Assembly (NCBI GenBank): GCA_900557555.1
Contig: USTH01000009.1
Location: forward strand, 1-44,883
Direction of reading: 5' to 3'
Source of the DNA: an uncultured Prevotellaceae bacterium
GTDB lineage: Bacteria > Bacteroidota > Bacteroidia > Bacteroidales > Bacteroidaceae
Length of the DNA: 44,883 nucleotides
Position 1 is the stretch's first letter, and the number at the start of each line of letters is the position of its first letter. Below, piece by piece: positions 1-8,136 of the stretch. A model generated the notes under the pieces. That model was given only the letters and a program-made list of their open reading frames with translations, searched no databases and had not been told where the DNA came from. The translations under genes were made by a program, and so were the position numbers.

Positions 1-1112
1 GTACCAGCCACGAGCGAACCAATCATAACACAATCGCCACCAGCGGCAAGAGCTTTCACGACATCACCGCTATAGCGCAGTCCGCCGTCAGCAATCATTG
101 GCACACCGATACCCTTTAGTGCCTGAGCAACGTCATATATGGCCGACAACTGTGGCACTCCGACACCGGCAACCACTCGTGTAGTACAAATACTGCCCGG
201 CCCAATTCCAACTTTTATAGAGTCTGCTCCTGCTTCAACGAGCATTTTTGCAGCCTCTCCCGTTGCAACATTACCCACAACGATATCAACGCCAGAAAAA
301 TGTTTCTTAGCCTCCTTGACTTTATCTATAACACCCTTGGAATGTCCGTGGGCGGTATCTATCACAATAGCATCGGCCCCTGCTTTTATCAAAGCCTCCA
401 TGCGCTGCAGGGTATCATCGGTCACGCCCACTCCTGCGGCCACTCTCAGACGGCCTTTCTCATCCTTGCATGCCATAGGCTTGTCCTTAGCCTTGGTAAT
501 GTCCTTGTATGTTATAAGCCCGACAAGACGTCCATCCTTGCCTATTACGGGCAGCTTTTCAATCTTGTTCTCCTGAAGAATCTTTGCCGCAGCAGAAAGG
601 TCTGTCTGCTGGTCTGTTGTAACGAGGTTCTCCGATGACATGACCTCGTCTATCAATTTACTTGAATCCAATTCAAAACGCAAGTCCCTGTTTGTAACAA
701 TGCCCACAAGATGTCTGTCGTTGTCAACAACTGGAATTCCACCGATATGGTACTCACTCATCAGCGCCAGGGCGTCACCAACGGTCTTGCCACGCTGTAT
801 TGTTATGGGGTCATAAATCATGCCGTTTTCCGCACGCTTTACGATTGCCACCTGCCTGGCCTGCTCCTCTATCGACATATTCTTGTGAATAACTCCAATA
901 CCGCCTTCCCTTGCGATGGCAATTGCCATTGTGGCCTCTGTCACAGTGTCCATTGCCGCCGTGACAAACGGTATATTAAGATTGATGTTGCGAGAAAAAC
1001 GAGTATTCAACACCACTGTACGCGGCAGCACCTCTGAATATGCGGGGATAAGCAACACGTCGTCATAGGTCAAGCCATCTGACACTACTTTATCTTCAAT
1101 AAACGATTTCAT
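1..1112 (-). CDS. guaB: IMP dehydrogenase, 3' end outside window
   Basis: Oxidises IMP to XMP with NAD+, the committed cytosolic step of GMP synthesis. About 370 residues are present; the frame runs off the window, so roughly the last 120 are missing. Translation starts MKSFIEDKVVSDGLTYDDVL, typical of the family. Two CBS domains lie at about residues 90-205 inside the TIM barrel. The catalytic loop GPGSICTTR is intact with Cys309, and the visible end is the conserved GGLRYSGD...GSLVAG phosphate-binding region. Start is the ATG complementary to 1110-1112; a TAATTTTG -7 promoter element sits 23 bases upstream. recQ precedes it on the same strand with a 173-base gap, so it is probably transcribed on its own. 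Confidence 0.97.
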   Translation of the reverse strand, partial: MKSFIEDKVVSDGLTYDDVLLIPAYSEVLPRTVVLNTRFSRNINLNIPFVTAAMDTVTEATMAIAIAREGGIGVIHKNMSIEEQARQVAIVKRAENGMIYDPITIQRGKTVGDALALMSEYHIGGIPVVDNDRHLVGIVTNRDLRFELDSSKLIDEVMSSENLVTTDQQTDLSAAAKILQENKIEKLPVIGKDGRLVGLITYKDITKAKDKPMACKDEKGRLRVAAGVGVTDDTLQRMEALIKAGADAIVIDTAHGHSKGVIDKVKEAKKHFSGVDIVVGNVATGEAAKMLVEAGADSIKVGIGPGSICTTRVVAGVGVPQLSAIYDVAQALKGIGVPMIADGGLRYSGDVVKALAAGGDCVMIGSLVAG

Positions 1113-1134
1113 TTGTCAATAGTATTAATTTAAG

Positions 1135-1142
1135 CAAAATTA
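1135..1142 (-). promoter_or_regulatory. guaB -7 promoter element
   Basis: TAATTTTG on the minus strand fits the Bacteroidetes -7 consensus TAnnTTTG and would give a leader of about 15-20 bases before guaB. No good -33 TTTG is seen at the usual 19-base spacing; a TTTG at 1155-1158 is too close. Confidence 0.45.
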
Positions 1143-1285
1143 CTTCTTTCTTTTCAAAGTGAGCTTCTTTTCTACCTTTTTTAATAATAATTTACAACAA
1201 TAGCCATTTAGGCCTGCAGTAGACGGAGAACGCATGAGGGATTGCTTCTGACTGGCCCTCTAAGTGTCGGGGCATTTTGCCTACA

Positions 1286-3802
1286 TCAATTCGCATTGTC
1301 CGACATGTACTTTATCCGCACAAGTCTGATTTCCTCTTCCGAAAAGTCATCTCCCAATTCGTTTACCGCCAAATCGATATCATCAGTCTCTGCCTCATCA
1401 AAATAGGCGCATATCTCATCGATTTTCTCCTTCTCCATTATCTCGTTCAGAAAATAGTCGATGTTGATTTTTGTACCCGAATATACGATTGCCTCTATCT
1501 CACTGAGGAGGTCTGAGAAATCCAGACGGTTTGTCTCGGCAAAGTCATCCAAATCAACTTTTCTGTCGATATTCTGAATAATGGTAATACGGAACTTAGA
1601 CTTAACGTTAGGCAAGGTATAGCACCTGAAATCCTCCGGTCGCTCTATCTCGTTCTCCTCGCAGTATTTCCTAATTAATTCACAGAATTCCTTTCCGTAT
1701 TTTTTGACTTTGCCCTGTCCGACACCTGGAATGCTGAGCAGTTCCTCGTTTGTTACGGGGTAAGTCGTTGCCATGGCCGACAAAGAGGAATCCTGGAAAA
1801 TGACATACGGTGGCTTTTTTATATCGTCGGCCTTCTCCTTGCGCAGCTCCACCAGCATCTGATACAGCGTGTTGTCAACCGCCTCACAACTGTTTTCCAA
1901 GCAAACATTGTCGCTGTCATCATCATAGTCAACATCTTTACTTATGACAAACGAAGTCGGCTTATCAAGGAACTTGCGACCTTTCGAGGTCACCCTCAGT
2001 GCGCCCTTATTTTCTCGGTCCTTTTCAAGATACTCTGCAAGAACGGCGTTTCTGATGACAGATTGCCACATCAGAGGGTCATCGTTTTCGCCTACGCCGA
2101 AGAGCTCCAGATCCGCATGGCCATATTCCGACACCATGTCGGTCTCTCTTCCTGAAACGATATCAAGTATATAGTCTTCCGCAAAATTTTGTTTTACGGC
2201 CAGTACAATTTTCAAAATACTACACAGTTGTTCTTTTGCTTCCACTTTAACATTATTATTATTACAGTTATCACAATTTCCACAATTATCTTTATCATAT
2301 TCTTCTCCAAAATAATGAAGAAGGATTTTTCTCCTGCACGCAGACGATTCCGCATAAAAAGCCGTCTCCTTCAGCAGCTGACGCCCTATTTCCTGTTCCT
2401 GACTTGCTTTGTCTTCAACAAACTTCTCAAGCTTGTGCAAATCCTTGTTTGAATAGAACATGAGACAGTAGCCCTCGCCTCCGTCACGACCAGCCCTGCC
2501 AGTCTCCTGATAATAACCCTCAATGCTTTTGGGAATGTCGTAATGAATTACAAACCTCACGTCGGGTTTGTCTATACCCATGCCAAAAGCCACCGTTGCA
2601 ACAATCACATTAACTTTTTCCATAAGGAAATCGTCCTGTGTCTGCGATCTCTCGTGGGGTTCCAGACCCGCATGGTAGGGTGCGGCCTTTATGTTGTTGG
2701 CCTGAAGCACCTGGGCAAGGCGCTCCACCTCTTTCCTACTGAGGCAATAGATAATTCCGCTCTTCTGTGTACGAGAACTCACAAACCTCACCACTTCCTT
2801 GTCTACATCTTTGGTCTTCGGCCTTACCTCATAATACAGATTAGGCCGGTTGAAGGAGCTGCGGAATGTAACGACATCGCTCATCCCAAGATTTTTCAAG
2901 ATGTCGGAGCCAACCTTTTCCGTTGCAGTAGATGTCAGCGCCACGATTGGCGGACGCTCAGCCAATGCCTTCTGCATCACCGCCAGCCTGCGCAGCCACG
3001 TCAGGGCTTCCTGTAGCATTGCCCTGCCACTTGACGGAACGTTGCATTTTTCGAGGCCTTCAAGCACATCCCTCAACTTCTGTGGCTCTTGACTGTTGTC
3101 AAAAGTGCCGCAACAGCTGAGAGTAGAGAAAAACTCCGCCCACAGGTCTTCCGTATACCCGTCTGACAGGGCCGCCAGCACAACCACAAGATCACCCACA
3201 GGCAACTTATCGTGCACCAGAGCCATCCTTACGCTGCTACGCACCTCAAGAAGTCTGTCGATTTCATCATCAGTGACGCCAATCTTCCTTAAAGATATAA
3301 AATTGATAGAAGGCCGTATGTTTCTATAGTCTGCCCTGAAGTCATGCCCCCACTCCGATATGCAGTGAGCCTCATCTACGGCATAGAACGAAACATTCAT
3401 TTGAGAGAAGAAGTCCAGATTGGAGCGTTTGGCAAGAGTTTCGGGAGCCACATATAGCAACTTAGTCCTGCCATCCAGCACATCTTTCTGCACGTTGGCA
3501 AGCTCCGGACGCGACAGGGTGGAGTTCATAAAATGAGCCACACTATCTTCCTCCAAAAGGCTGCGCAACGCATCCACCTGATTCTTCATGAGCGAAATCA
3601 AGGGCGACACCACTACTGCCGTACCATCTTCCATCAGTGCCGGCAACTGGTAGCATAAAGACTTGCCACCCCCCGTTGGCATCAGCACAAAGGTATCGTG
3701 GCCCTGCAGAACGCTCTCGACGACATTTTCCTGTTCGCCCTTAAACTTCTCAAAGCCAAAAAACTGCTTCAGACAGCTATAAATACCTTGTTTTGAAATC
3801 AT
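1286..3802 (-). CDS. recQ: ATP-dependent DNA helicase RecQ with internal insertion
   Basis: 3'-5' DNA helicase for recombination and fork repair. Walker A MPTGGGKS is at residues 41-48, DEAH at 143-146, the aromatic-rich loop CISEWGHDFRADY follows, STATEKV at 291-297, and helicase motif VI YYQETGRAGRDGG near 430-442. The RecQ zinc site is C489, C507, C510, C513. An HRDC domain spans roughly 640-712, followed by an acidic C-terminal tail of about 110 residues. At 838 residues it is longer than the ~600-730 usual for RecQ. Most of the excess is a block of ~110 residues (about 171-283) between the aromatic loop and motif III, where other RecQs have a short linker. The frame is open throughout, so this is an insertion, not a frameshift. 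It has its own promoter upstream. Confidence 0.95.
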   Translation of the reverse strand: MISKQGIYSCLKQFFGFEKFKGEQENVVESVLQGHDTFVLMPTGGGKSLCYQLPALMEDGTAVVVSPLISLMKNQVDALRSLLEEDSVAHFMNSTLSRPELANVQKDVLDGRTKLLYVAPETLAKRSNLDFFSQMNVSFYAVDEAHCISEWGHDFRADYRNIRPSINFISLRKIGVTDDEIDRLLEVRSSVRMALVHDKLPVGDLVVVLAALSDGYTEDLWAEFFSTLSCCGTFDNSQEPQKLRDVLEGLEKCNVPSSGRAMLQEALTWLRRLAVMQKALAERPPIVALTSTATEKVGSDILKNLGMSDVVTFRSSFNRPNLYYEVRPKTKDVDKEVVRFVSSRTQKSGIIYCLSRKEVERLAQVLQANNIKAAPYHAGLEPHERSQTQDDFLMEKVNVIVATVAFGMGIDKPDVRFVIHYDIPKSIEGYYQETGRAGRDGGEGYCLMFYSNKDLHKLEKFVEDKASQEQEIGRQLLKETAFYAESSACRRKILLHYFGEEYDKDNCGNCDNCNNNNVKVEAKEQLCSILKIVLAVKQNFAEDYILDIVSGRETDMVSEYGHADLELFGVGENDDPLMWQSVIRNAVLAEYLEKDRENKGALRVTSKGRKFLDKPTSFVISKDVDYDDDSDNVCLENSCEAVDNTLYQMLVELRKEKADDIKKPPYVIFQDSSLSAMATTYPVTNEELLSIPGVGQGKVKKYGKEFCELIRKYCEENEIERPEDFRCYTLPNVKSKFRITIIQNIDRKVDLDDFAETNRLDFSDLLSEIEAIVYSGTKINIDYFLNEIMEKEKIDEICAYFDEAETDDIDLAVNELGDDFSEEEIRLVRIKYMSDNAN

Positions 3803-3873
3803 TTTCCTTTTTTAAAGACAATTCGTTCCTATATCAACAATCGGCATCCACCAAATCCTTTATCAATAGATTA

Positions 3874-3908
3874 ACAAAGTTATAACAAGATTTTCAAATA
3901 CGGACAAA
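3874..3908 (-). promoter_or_regulatory. recQ promoter
   Basis: Minus strand TTTG (3905-3908), 23-base spacer, TAACTTTG (3874-3881). This fits the Bacteroidetes -33/-7 pattern with a spacer at the long end, about 70 bases before recQ. Confidence 0.45.
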
Positions 3909-3982
3909 ACCGTACTGAAAATTCACGACATCAAGAAAAAAAACATGCAGCCCAAGTCACCATACACCAAAAAACGGCACTT

Positions 3983-4603
3983 TCAGCTGGAACTTTCGGC
4001 ACTGACAGCCAACGGAGGCCGAAATACGCTCATTCTGCCGAACTTCACACATGCCAAACGTCCGTTGGCAGTCAGTTCCCTTATCACACCTGCAGCATAA
4101 GCCTCCGAACAGCCCGCCTCGTTGGCAAAGTCGGATACAGAGAATACCCCCTTGCGCTCCAACAGCCCTTCGGCAATCTCTGCGGCCTCACCAGGCGCAA
4201 GTGACACATTGTTTCTGACCCTTGCAGATACTACCTTATAAACTACATCGCAAAATTGCTCCTGTAGCCTCTGTTTGGCCTTGAAAACCACACCACCCTT
4301 TGCACGTTCCACCATTGGACTGCCTTTGTCACCGAACACCACCTTGCCCCGAACCGTCGGGGCAAGGAAACCCAATCCGGGCAGCTCAACCGAATGGCCC
4401 AAAGTCAGCATCTCGCCCACTACTCCGGCCAGCGCATCCAACACCGCCATAACCTGACTGCGCGACACACTGCGGTTGGCCACCATCATGTCAACCAACG
4501 ACTCCGCATCAATCCTGCCGGCATCAATCACCTTGGCGTAAACAGTTCCCACACCCTGCAAGACACCGCCCGCAGCTTTCAAACGACATTTAATGACCTT
4601 CAT
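3983..4603 (-). CDS. HU-family DNA-binding protein
   Basis: 206-residue nucleoid-type DNA-binding protein. The first ~125 residues match the HU/IHF-like domain common in Bacteroidetes: an SLVDMMVANRSVSRSQVMAVLDAL helical part, then VGEMLTLGHSVELPGLGFLAP and a basic beta-arm region. The last ~75 residues (LAPGEAAEIAEGLLERKGVFSVSDF...CSEAYAAGVIRELTANG) look like a small helical or winged-helix segment. The target is unknown; such proteins bend or coat DNA and some autoregulate. It lies upstream of recQ on the same strand but recQ has its own promoter. A large inverted repeat lies just upstream of its start (see that entry). The family is clear; the specific role is not. Confidence 0.8.
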   Translation of the reverse strand: MKVIKCRLKAAGGVLQGVGTVYAKVIDAGRIDAESLVDMMVANRSVSRSQVMAVLDALAGVVGEMLTLGHSVELPGLGFLAPTVRGKVVFGDKGSPMVERAKGGVVFKAKQRLQEQFCDVVYKVVSARVRNNVSLAPGEAAEIAEGLLERKGVFSVSDFANEAGCSEAYAAGVIRELTANGRLACVKFGRMSVFRPPLAVSAESSS

Positions 4604-4656
4604 AACTTACATATATTACTATTACACATCAGAAATACATGTGCAAAGGTCACACC

Positions 4657-4710
4657 TTCGGCCGAAACGGATTTCTGCACCGCCCGATGCAGACGTCCCT
4701 TTCGGCCGAA
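4657..4710. repeat. Large inverted repeat upstream of the HU-family gene
   Basis: Arms of 23 bases (4657-4679 and 4688-4710) match at 20 of 23 positions around an 8-base spacer. Each arm begins with the 10-base palindrome TTCGGCCGAA, so that site occurs twice, 44 bases apart, about four helical turns. It lies 54-107 bases before the HU-gene start and just upstream of a GACCTTTG -7-like sequence (4644-4651), so it would cover the -33 region. An operator or RNA structure are both possible; there is no T-run to make it a terminator. Confidence 0.8.
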
Positions 4711-4934
4711 ACTCACAAACAATTCGCCCGACAGAGAGTTTTTAGGCCTACACGATTGAGGGCGAAGATGCTGTCTGTCAGTGTCTTGCCGCATAATGGA
4801 CTTCACCACACTCTTACAGACCACAATGTCGGGTCAACATGAGTTGCACACTCTTGTCTGCAGACTGCCAACAGTTTTAGAGATCCGCTGACCTTATTTA
4901 GAAAAGTTTTGTGATTTTCGGATAAATACATACA
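4711..4934. other. Gap between HU-gene control region and tRNA terminator
   Basis: No convincing gene or RNA is seen. Short open frames on both strands here have no recognisable domain and overlap the inverted repeat or the tRNA. Confidence 0.5.
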
Positions 4935-4961
4935 CAAAAAAATCAGCCAACTTTGCTGACT
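4935..4961 (-). terminator. Rho-independent terminator after tRNA-Arg
   Basis: On the minus strand a 7-bp stem (4955-4961 with 4941-4947) and loop AAAGTTG are followed by a run of T. It starts 10 bases after the tRNA 3' end. Confidence 0.75.
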
Positions 4962-4971
4962 GATTCTTTTG

Positions 4972-5045
4972 TGACACCGTAGGGATTCAAACCCTAAACC
5001 TTCTGATCCGTAGTCAGATGCTCTATTCAGTTGAGCTACGGTGCC
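4972..5045 (-). tRNA. tRNA-Arg (anticodon ACG)
   Basis: 74 bases fold as a full cloverleaf: acceptor GGCACCG/CGGTGTC, D stem GCTC/GAGC, anticodon stem TCTGA/TCAGA with loop CTACGGA (anticodon ACG, wobble A normally edited to inosine), T stem TAGGG/CCCTA with loop TTTGAAT, U8, A9, and discriminator A. The 3' CCA is not encoded, so it must be added after transcription. The T loop starts TTT rather than TTC, a minor oddity. Confidence 0.95.
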
Positions 5046-5067
5046 ATATCTTTTGTAATTGCGAGTG

Positions 5068-5098
5068 CAAAGGTAGCGTTTTATTTTATTCCCGCCAA
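5068..5098 (-). promoter_or_regulatory. tRNA-Arg promoter
   Basis: Minus strand TTGG (5095-5098), 19-base spacer, TACCTTTG (5068-5075), close to the Bacteroidetes consensus TTTG-N19-TAnnTTTG. The -7 element ends 22 bases before the tRNA. Confidence 0.6.
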
Positions 5099-5159
5099 GG
5101 ATTCGCACTTTTTTTTGCGAAAACAACATCAAAAAAAGTGAGAGATGACAGAATGGCAC

Positions 5160-5270
5160 TTTTGCCTCGTCCTTTTTGAGCTCAAAATAGCCCACCATTA
5201 TTCGCTAAAACGACAAGCAACATCTGCACTTCAAACAAAATCCAATAAGTCCTAACGACCGAATTGGGTT
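5160..5270 (+). repeat. Partial copy of dispersed repeat (right part)
   Basis: This stretch aligns by eye with the full copies at 23251-23444 and 28764-28955. Shared pieces are GAGCTCAAAATAGCCC, a TATTATTCGCT segment, and the right end CAATAAGTCCTAACGACCG. The left terminal repeat is missing. Confidence 0.75.
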
Positions 5271-5600
5271 CAAATGGCATTGGGGTGGAAATACACAAAA
5301 AAAAATGCATATTAGAGAGACTTCGATGTCACAGCAAGATTTTTAGCATTTTTGATACATTTGCACACAATTGCCAAAAACTTATTAAAACAATCTAATT
5401 TTTAAAAACATCATATCCATTTCAGATTTTTATTGATATTTTTGCATATAATTGAAACACGCATGTGATGACATATTCTACTGCACGATTATTGAATAAG
5501 TATAGATGTAACATATCCCACAACATCTTCTATTGCAATCTTCGGAAATAATACTCGTTTCTTACTACAGATAACGTATTATTAACGAATTTTGAAAAAC
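5271..5600. other. AT-rich leader region before the CNNM-type gene
   Basis: No gene is seen. Two TAnnTTTG sequences on the plus strand, TACATTTG (5356-5363) and TATTTTTG (5437-5444), are candidate -7 elements for the downstream gene. Neither has a clear -33 box and both imply a leader over 150 bases. Confidence 0.35.
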
Positions 5601-6632
5601 ATGGGTTTTATTATTTTATATTTTACTGGAGCTCTGTCACTTTCCTTTATATGCTCCATACTTGAGGCGGTACTACTATCTACTCCGATGTCGTTCATTT
5701 CGATGAAGGAGAATCAAGGCAACAAGACCGCTTCGTTGATGAAACAATACAAAAACAACGTAGACCGCCCTGTGGGCGCCATTCTTTCGCTCAACACAAT
5801 TGCCCACACCATTGGTTCCGCTGGCGTAGGCGCAGAGTCTATCAAACTCTTTGGAGAAGAATACTTCGGCATCATTTCCGCTATTCTTACTCTGCTGATT
5901 CTTGTGCTTTCAGAGATCATCCCCAAAACAATTGGGGCATCCTATTGGCGCACTCTGGCCATGCCGTCCACCAAGATTATTCGAGCATTTATCTTCATCA
6001 CCTATCCGTTGGTTCTGCTCTCAGAACTCATTACAAAAGCATTTACCCCTAAGAACCACCAGATTTCTGTGAGTCGTGAGGAGGTGTCAGCCATGGTGGA
6101 TGTAGGCACCACTGAAGGAGTGTTCAACGAATCAGAAAGCAAGATTATCAAAAGCTGTATTCATCTGGCAGGAGTTAAGGCCAAAGAGGCCATGACTCCG
6201 TCTATCGTGGTGGAAACCGCTGACATAAACATGACTACCAAGGAGTTTTATGAACTGCGTGAATGGAAATTCTCTCGCATTCCGGTGTATGATAAAGATA
6301 AGGACTACATCGTGGGATACGTTTTGAAAGATGCTATTCTCAAACTGGTTTCAGACGATAATTTCCAGACCAAATTATCCGAGTTGATGCGTCCGATTCT
6401 TTCTTTCAAAGAGGACGAATCCCTATATCGGATATGGGAAAAAATGCTCGAGAAGCGCGAACACATCTCCATCATTGTTGACGAATACGGCTGCCTTCGC
6501 GGTGTGGTCTCCATGGAAGATGTCATAGAAACAATGACCGGTGTGGAAATTGTGGACGAAGACGATGTAGCTGTAGATATGCAAGCGTTGGCAAGGGAAA
6601 AATCACACAGGATGATGCAGGGCAAGAAGTAA
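5601..6632 (+). CDS. CNNM/HlyC-type membrane protein with CBS pair
   Basis: 343-residue inner-membrane protein of the DUF21 (CNNM) family, related to putative magnesium/cobalt efflux proteins (CorC/MpfA-like). The first ~150 residues hold four hydrophobic segments, including the family hallmark LSEIIPKTIGA. Two CBS domains follow: MTPSIV...GYVLKDAIL and MRPILSF...SIIVDEYGCLRGVVSMEDVIETMTG. The usual C-terminal CorC_HlyC domain is absent: the protein ends about 30 residues after the second CBS. Start taken as ATG 5601; a TTG three codons earlier is less likely. Substrate is inferred from family only. Convergent with the sugar-kinase gene across a shared terminator. Confidence 0.88.
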   Translation: MGFIILYFTGALSLSFICSILEAVLLSTPMSFISMKENQGNKTASLMKQYKNNVDRPVGAILSLNTIAHTIGSAGVGAESIKLFGEEYFGIISAILTLLILVLSEIIPKTIGASYWRTLAMPSTKIIRAFIFITYPLVLLSELITKAFTPKNHQISVSREEVSAMVDVGTTEGVFNESESKIIKSCIHLAGVKAKEAMTPSIVVETADINMTTKEFYELREWKFSRIPVYDKDKDYIVGYVLKDAILKLVSDDNFQTKLSELMRPILSFKEDESLYRIWEKMLEKREHISIIVDEYGCLRGVVSMEDVIETMTGVEIVDEDDVAVDMQALAREKSHRMMQGKK

Positions 6633-6735
6633 TAGGGAAACGGTCTCTATCTTCAACCCAATTTGCAGGGTCACAAAAAGGCAAGCGCCCTTGGTTAGGT
6701 TGCATTTGTCATCACTTTTGCTAGTCACATACAGT

Positions 6736-6773
6736 AAATGCCGGCATTACCATAACGAGTGATGCCGGCATTT
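6736..6773. terminator. Bidirectional terminator between convergent genes
   Basis: A perfect 12-bp stem, AAATGCCGGCAT (6736-6747) with its complement (6762-6773), loop of 14 bases. It lies between the plus-strand CNNM gene and the minus-strand kinase gene. U-runs are short, so efficiency is uncertain. Confidence 0.6.
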
Positions 6774-6809
6774 GTACTTTGTCCGCTCCAGAGCGGCTAT
6801 GCCATAACA

Positions 6810-7901
6810 TTATTTTTTCGCTATCTGTTCAGCTATAAAGGCTTCCATTTGTGGGAATGCGGCCTCTACACATTTTGTCAGTTTAAGTTGGTTGCGGCTT
6901 CTCACGAGGTTGTGCTCCGGATACTTGCAATGGAAATAGACGTCGCCGTTGATGTAGTCTGCGATGAAGCGTACCAGAGTCATGTAGGGGAACAACGCTG
7001 TTGCAAAAGGAAGATTCTCGATTTCTATAGGTGTTATGAAACTTGCGGCACCTTTGAGATAACCTTTTGTAAAGGCCTTGAACACTTCAAAGTTAAAACT
7101 TACCTTAGACAAATCGGGGTCATCCTCTGCCGTGGTGTTTGCCGCCGAGCGCAAGAAGTCACCAAAGTCAGAGAAAACAAACGAAGGCATAACGGTGTCA
7201 AGGTCTATCACACACAACACGTTGTCATCCTTGTCAAAGAGGATATTGTCAACCTTTGTGTCGCAGTGGCATATACGTTTAGGCAGTTTGCCCTCACGAT
7301 ACAGTCGCTCAGCCTTGCAATATTCGTCAGCACGTTCAAAGATTTCCGACAAAATCTGCTTCACTTCAGGATCGTTGGCCCTTCCGCTTTTGTTTTGTGC
7401 CACGGCATCGTTCAGTTGCTGCAATCTGAACTCCATGTTGTGGAAGTCCTTGATGGTTTCGCCCAGTTTCACTGGAATATCCGCAAGTGAGGCTTGGAAA
7501 TTGGCGAAGGTCTCTCCTACGACATATGCACTCTCAAGGCTGACACCTGTCTTTGTCACACAGTCTGCTATGCAAAGCATCATACGCCAGTACTTCTCGC
7601 CGTCAAAAAAATACATCTTGCCGTCTTTGGCCGGTATGAAATGTAGCACTTTGCGCTCTATGTCTTTTTCGCCTGCGGCAATCAACTTCTTGCGGATATG
7701 ACCTGTAACCTCCACAATGTTGTTCATTAACAAATCGATGTCAGGAAAGACCGACACATTGACATTCTGCAGAATGTAGTCGGGGGCATCACCTTCCGTC
7801 GTAACCTTATAGGTCGAATTAATAAGACCGCCACCGAAAGGAGCCACGTCTTTCACAACACCGTTAATAGCAAATTGGGATACAATGTCTTTTAAATCCA
7901 T
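6810..7901 (-). CDS. NahK-like sugar 1-kinase (phosphotransferase family)
   Basis: 363 residues of the aminoglycoside-phosphotransferase/choline-kinase fold. N-terminal FGGGLINSTYKV is the nucleotide-binding start, HCDTKVDNILFD carries catalytic Asp214 and Asn219, and VIDLDTVMPS with Asp233/Asp235 is the metal site. The length and the DTKVDNILFD...VIDLDTVMP pattern resemble bifidobacterial N-acetylhexosamine 1-kinase, which phosphorylates GlcNAc/GalNAc at C1 for salvage. Substrate here is inferred. It is the last gene of the gmd-fucP-fcl direction, after 223 bases with a good promoter of its own. Cytosolic; no signal peptide. Confidence 0.7.
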   Translation of the reverse strand: MDLKDIVSQFAINGVVKDVAPFGGGLINSTYKVTTEGDAPDYILQNVNVSVFPDIDLLMNNIVEVTGHIRKKLIAAGEKDIERKVLHFIPAKDGKMYFFDGEKYWRMMLCIADCVTKTGVSLESAYVVGETFANFQASLADIPVKLGETIKDFHNMEFRLQQLNDAVAQNKSGRANDPEVKQILSEIFERADEYCKAERLYREGKLPKRICHCDTKVDNILFDKDDNVLCVIDLDTVMPSFVFSDFGDFLRSAANTTAEDDPDLSKVSFNFEVFKAFTKGYLKGAASFITPIEIENLPFATALFPYMTLVRFIADYINGDVYFHCKYPEHNLVRSRNQLKLTKCVEAAFPQMEAFIAEQIAKK

Positions 7902-7955
7902 AATTATATTCTTTATTTGTATAAAATTTTGATGACGATATCAGTTTGTTGTCGG

Positions 7956-7986
7956 CAAATATAACAAAAAGTTTATTGCTATCAAA
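7956..7986 (-). promoter_or_regulatory. Promoter of the NahK-like kinase gene
   Basis: Minus strand TTTG (7983-7986), 19-base spacer, TATATTTG (7956-7963). This is an exact match to the Bacteroidetes vegetative promoter pattern and gives a leader of about 50 bases. Confidence 0.7.
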
Positions 7987-8115
7987 TTTTTACACCACTA
8001 AATCGCTATTTTAAGGTAAGAATTACAAAACAATGCATCAGTCTGCCTGTTTTGGAATTCATGTTATAATGCTGCAGAAGTCGTTAGACAATTACGGCAG
8101 ACAACGAGCTGTTCT

Positions 8116-8136
8116 ATTTGGTCGTCAGGATTTATT
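8116..8136 (-). repeat. Right-end fragment of dispersed repeat at the fcl stop
   Basis: The minus strand reads AATAAATCCTGACGACCAAA, matching the right end AATAAGTCCTAACGACCGAA of the dispersed repeat at most positions. The fcl stop codon TGA (8125-8127) lies inside it. Confidence 0.6.

Noticed and set aside
139..1037. Plus-strand ORFs at the left end
   Set aside because: They are antisense shadows of guaB, which is open on the minus strand with an intact catalytic loop.
4600..4824. 74-residue minus-strand ORF upstream of the HU gene
   Set aside because: It spans the inverted repeat, has no domain, and is not needed to explain the region.
4803..5198. 131-residue minus-strand ORF
   Set aside because: It reads through tRNA-Arg and its terminator (the RYGTVAQLNRASDYGSEG-type translation is a known tRNA artefact).
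6783..6796. CCGCTC-CA-GAGCGG hairpin as a second terminator
   Set aside because: The 2-base loop is too small and there is no T-run; the 12-bp stem at 6736-6773 explains termination better.
6759..7490. 243-residue plus-strand ORF
   Set aside because: It is the antisense shadow of the NahK-like kinase, whose own frame carries the HxDTKxDN motif.
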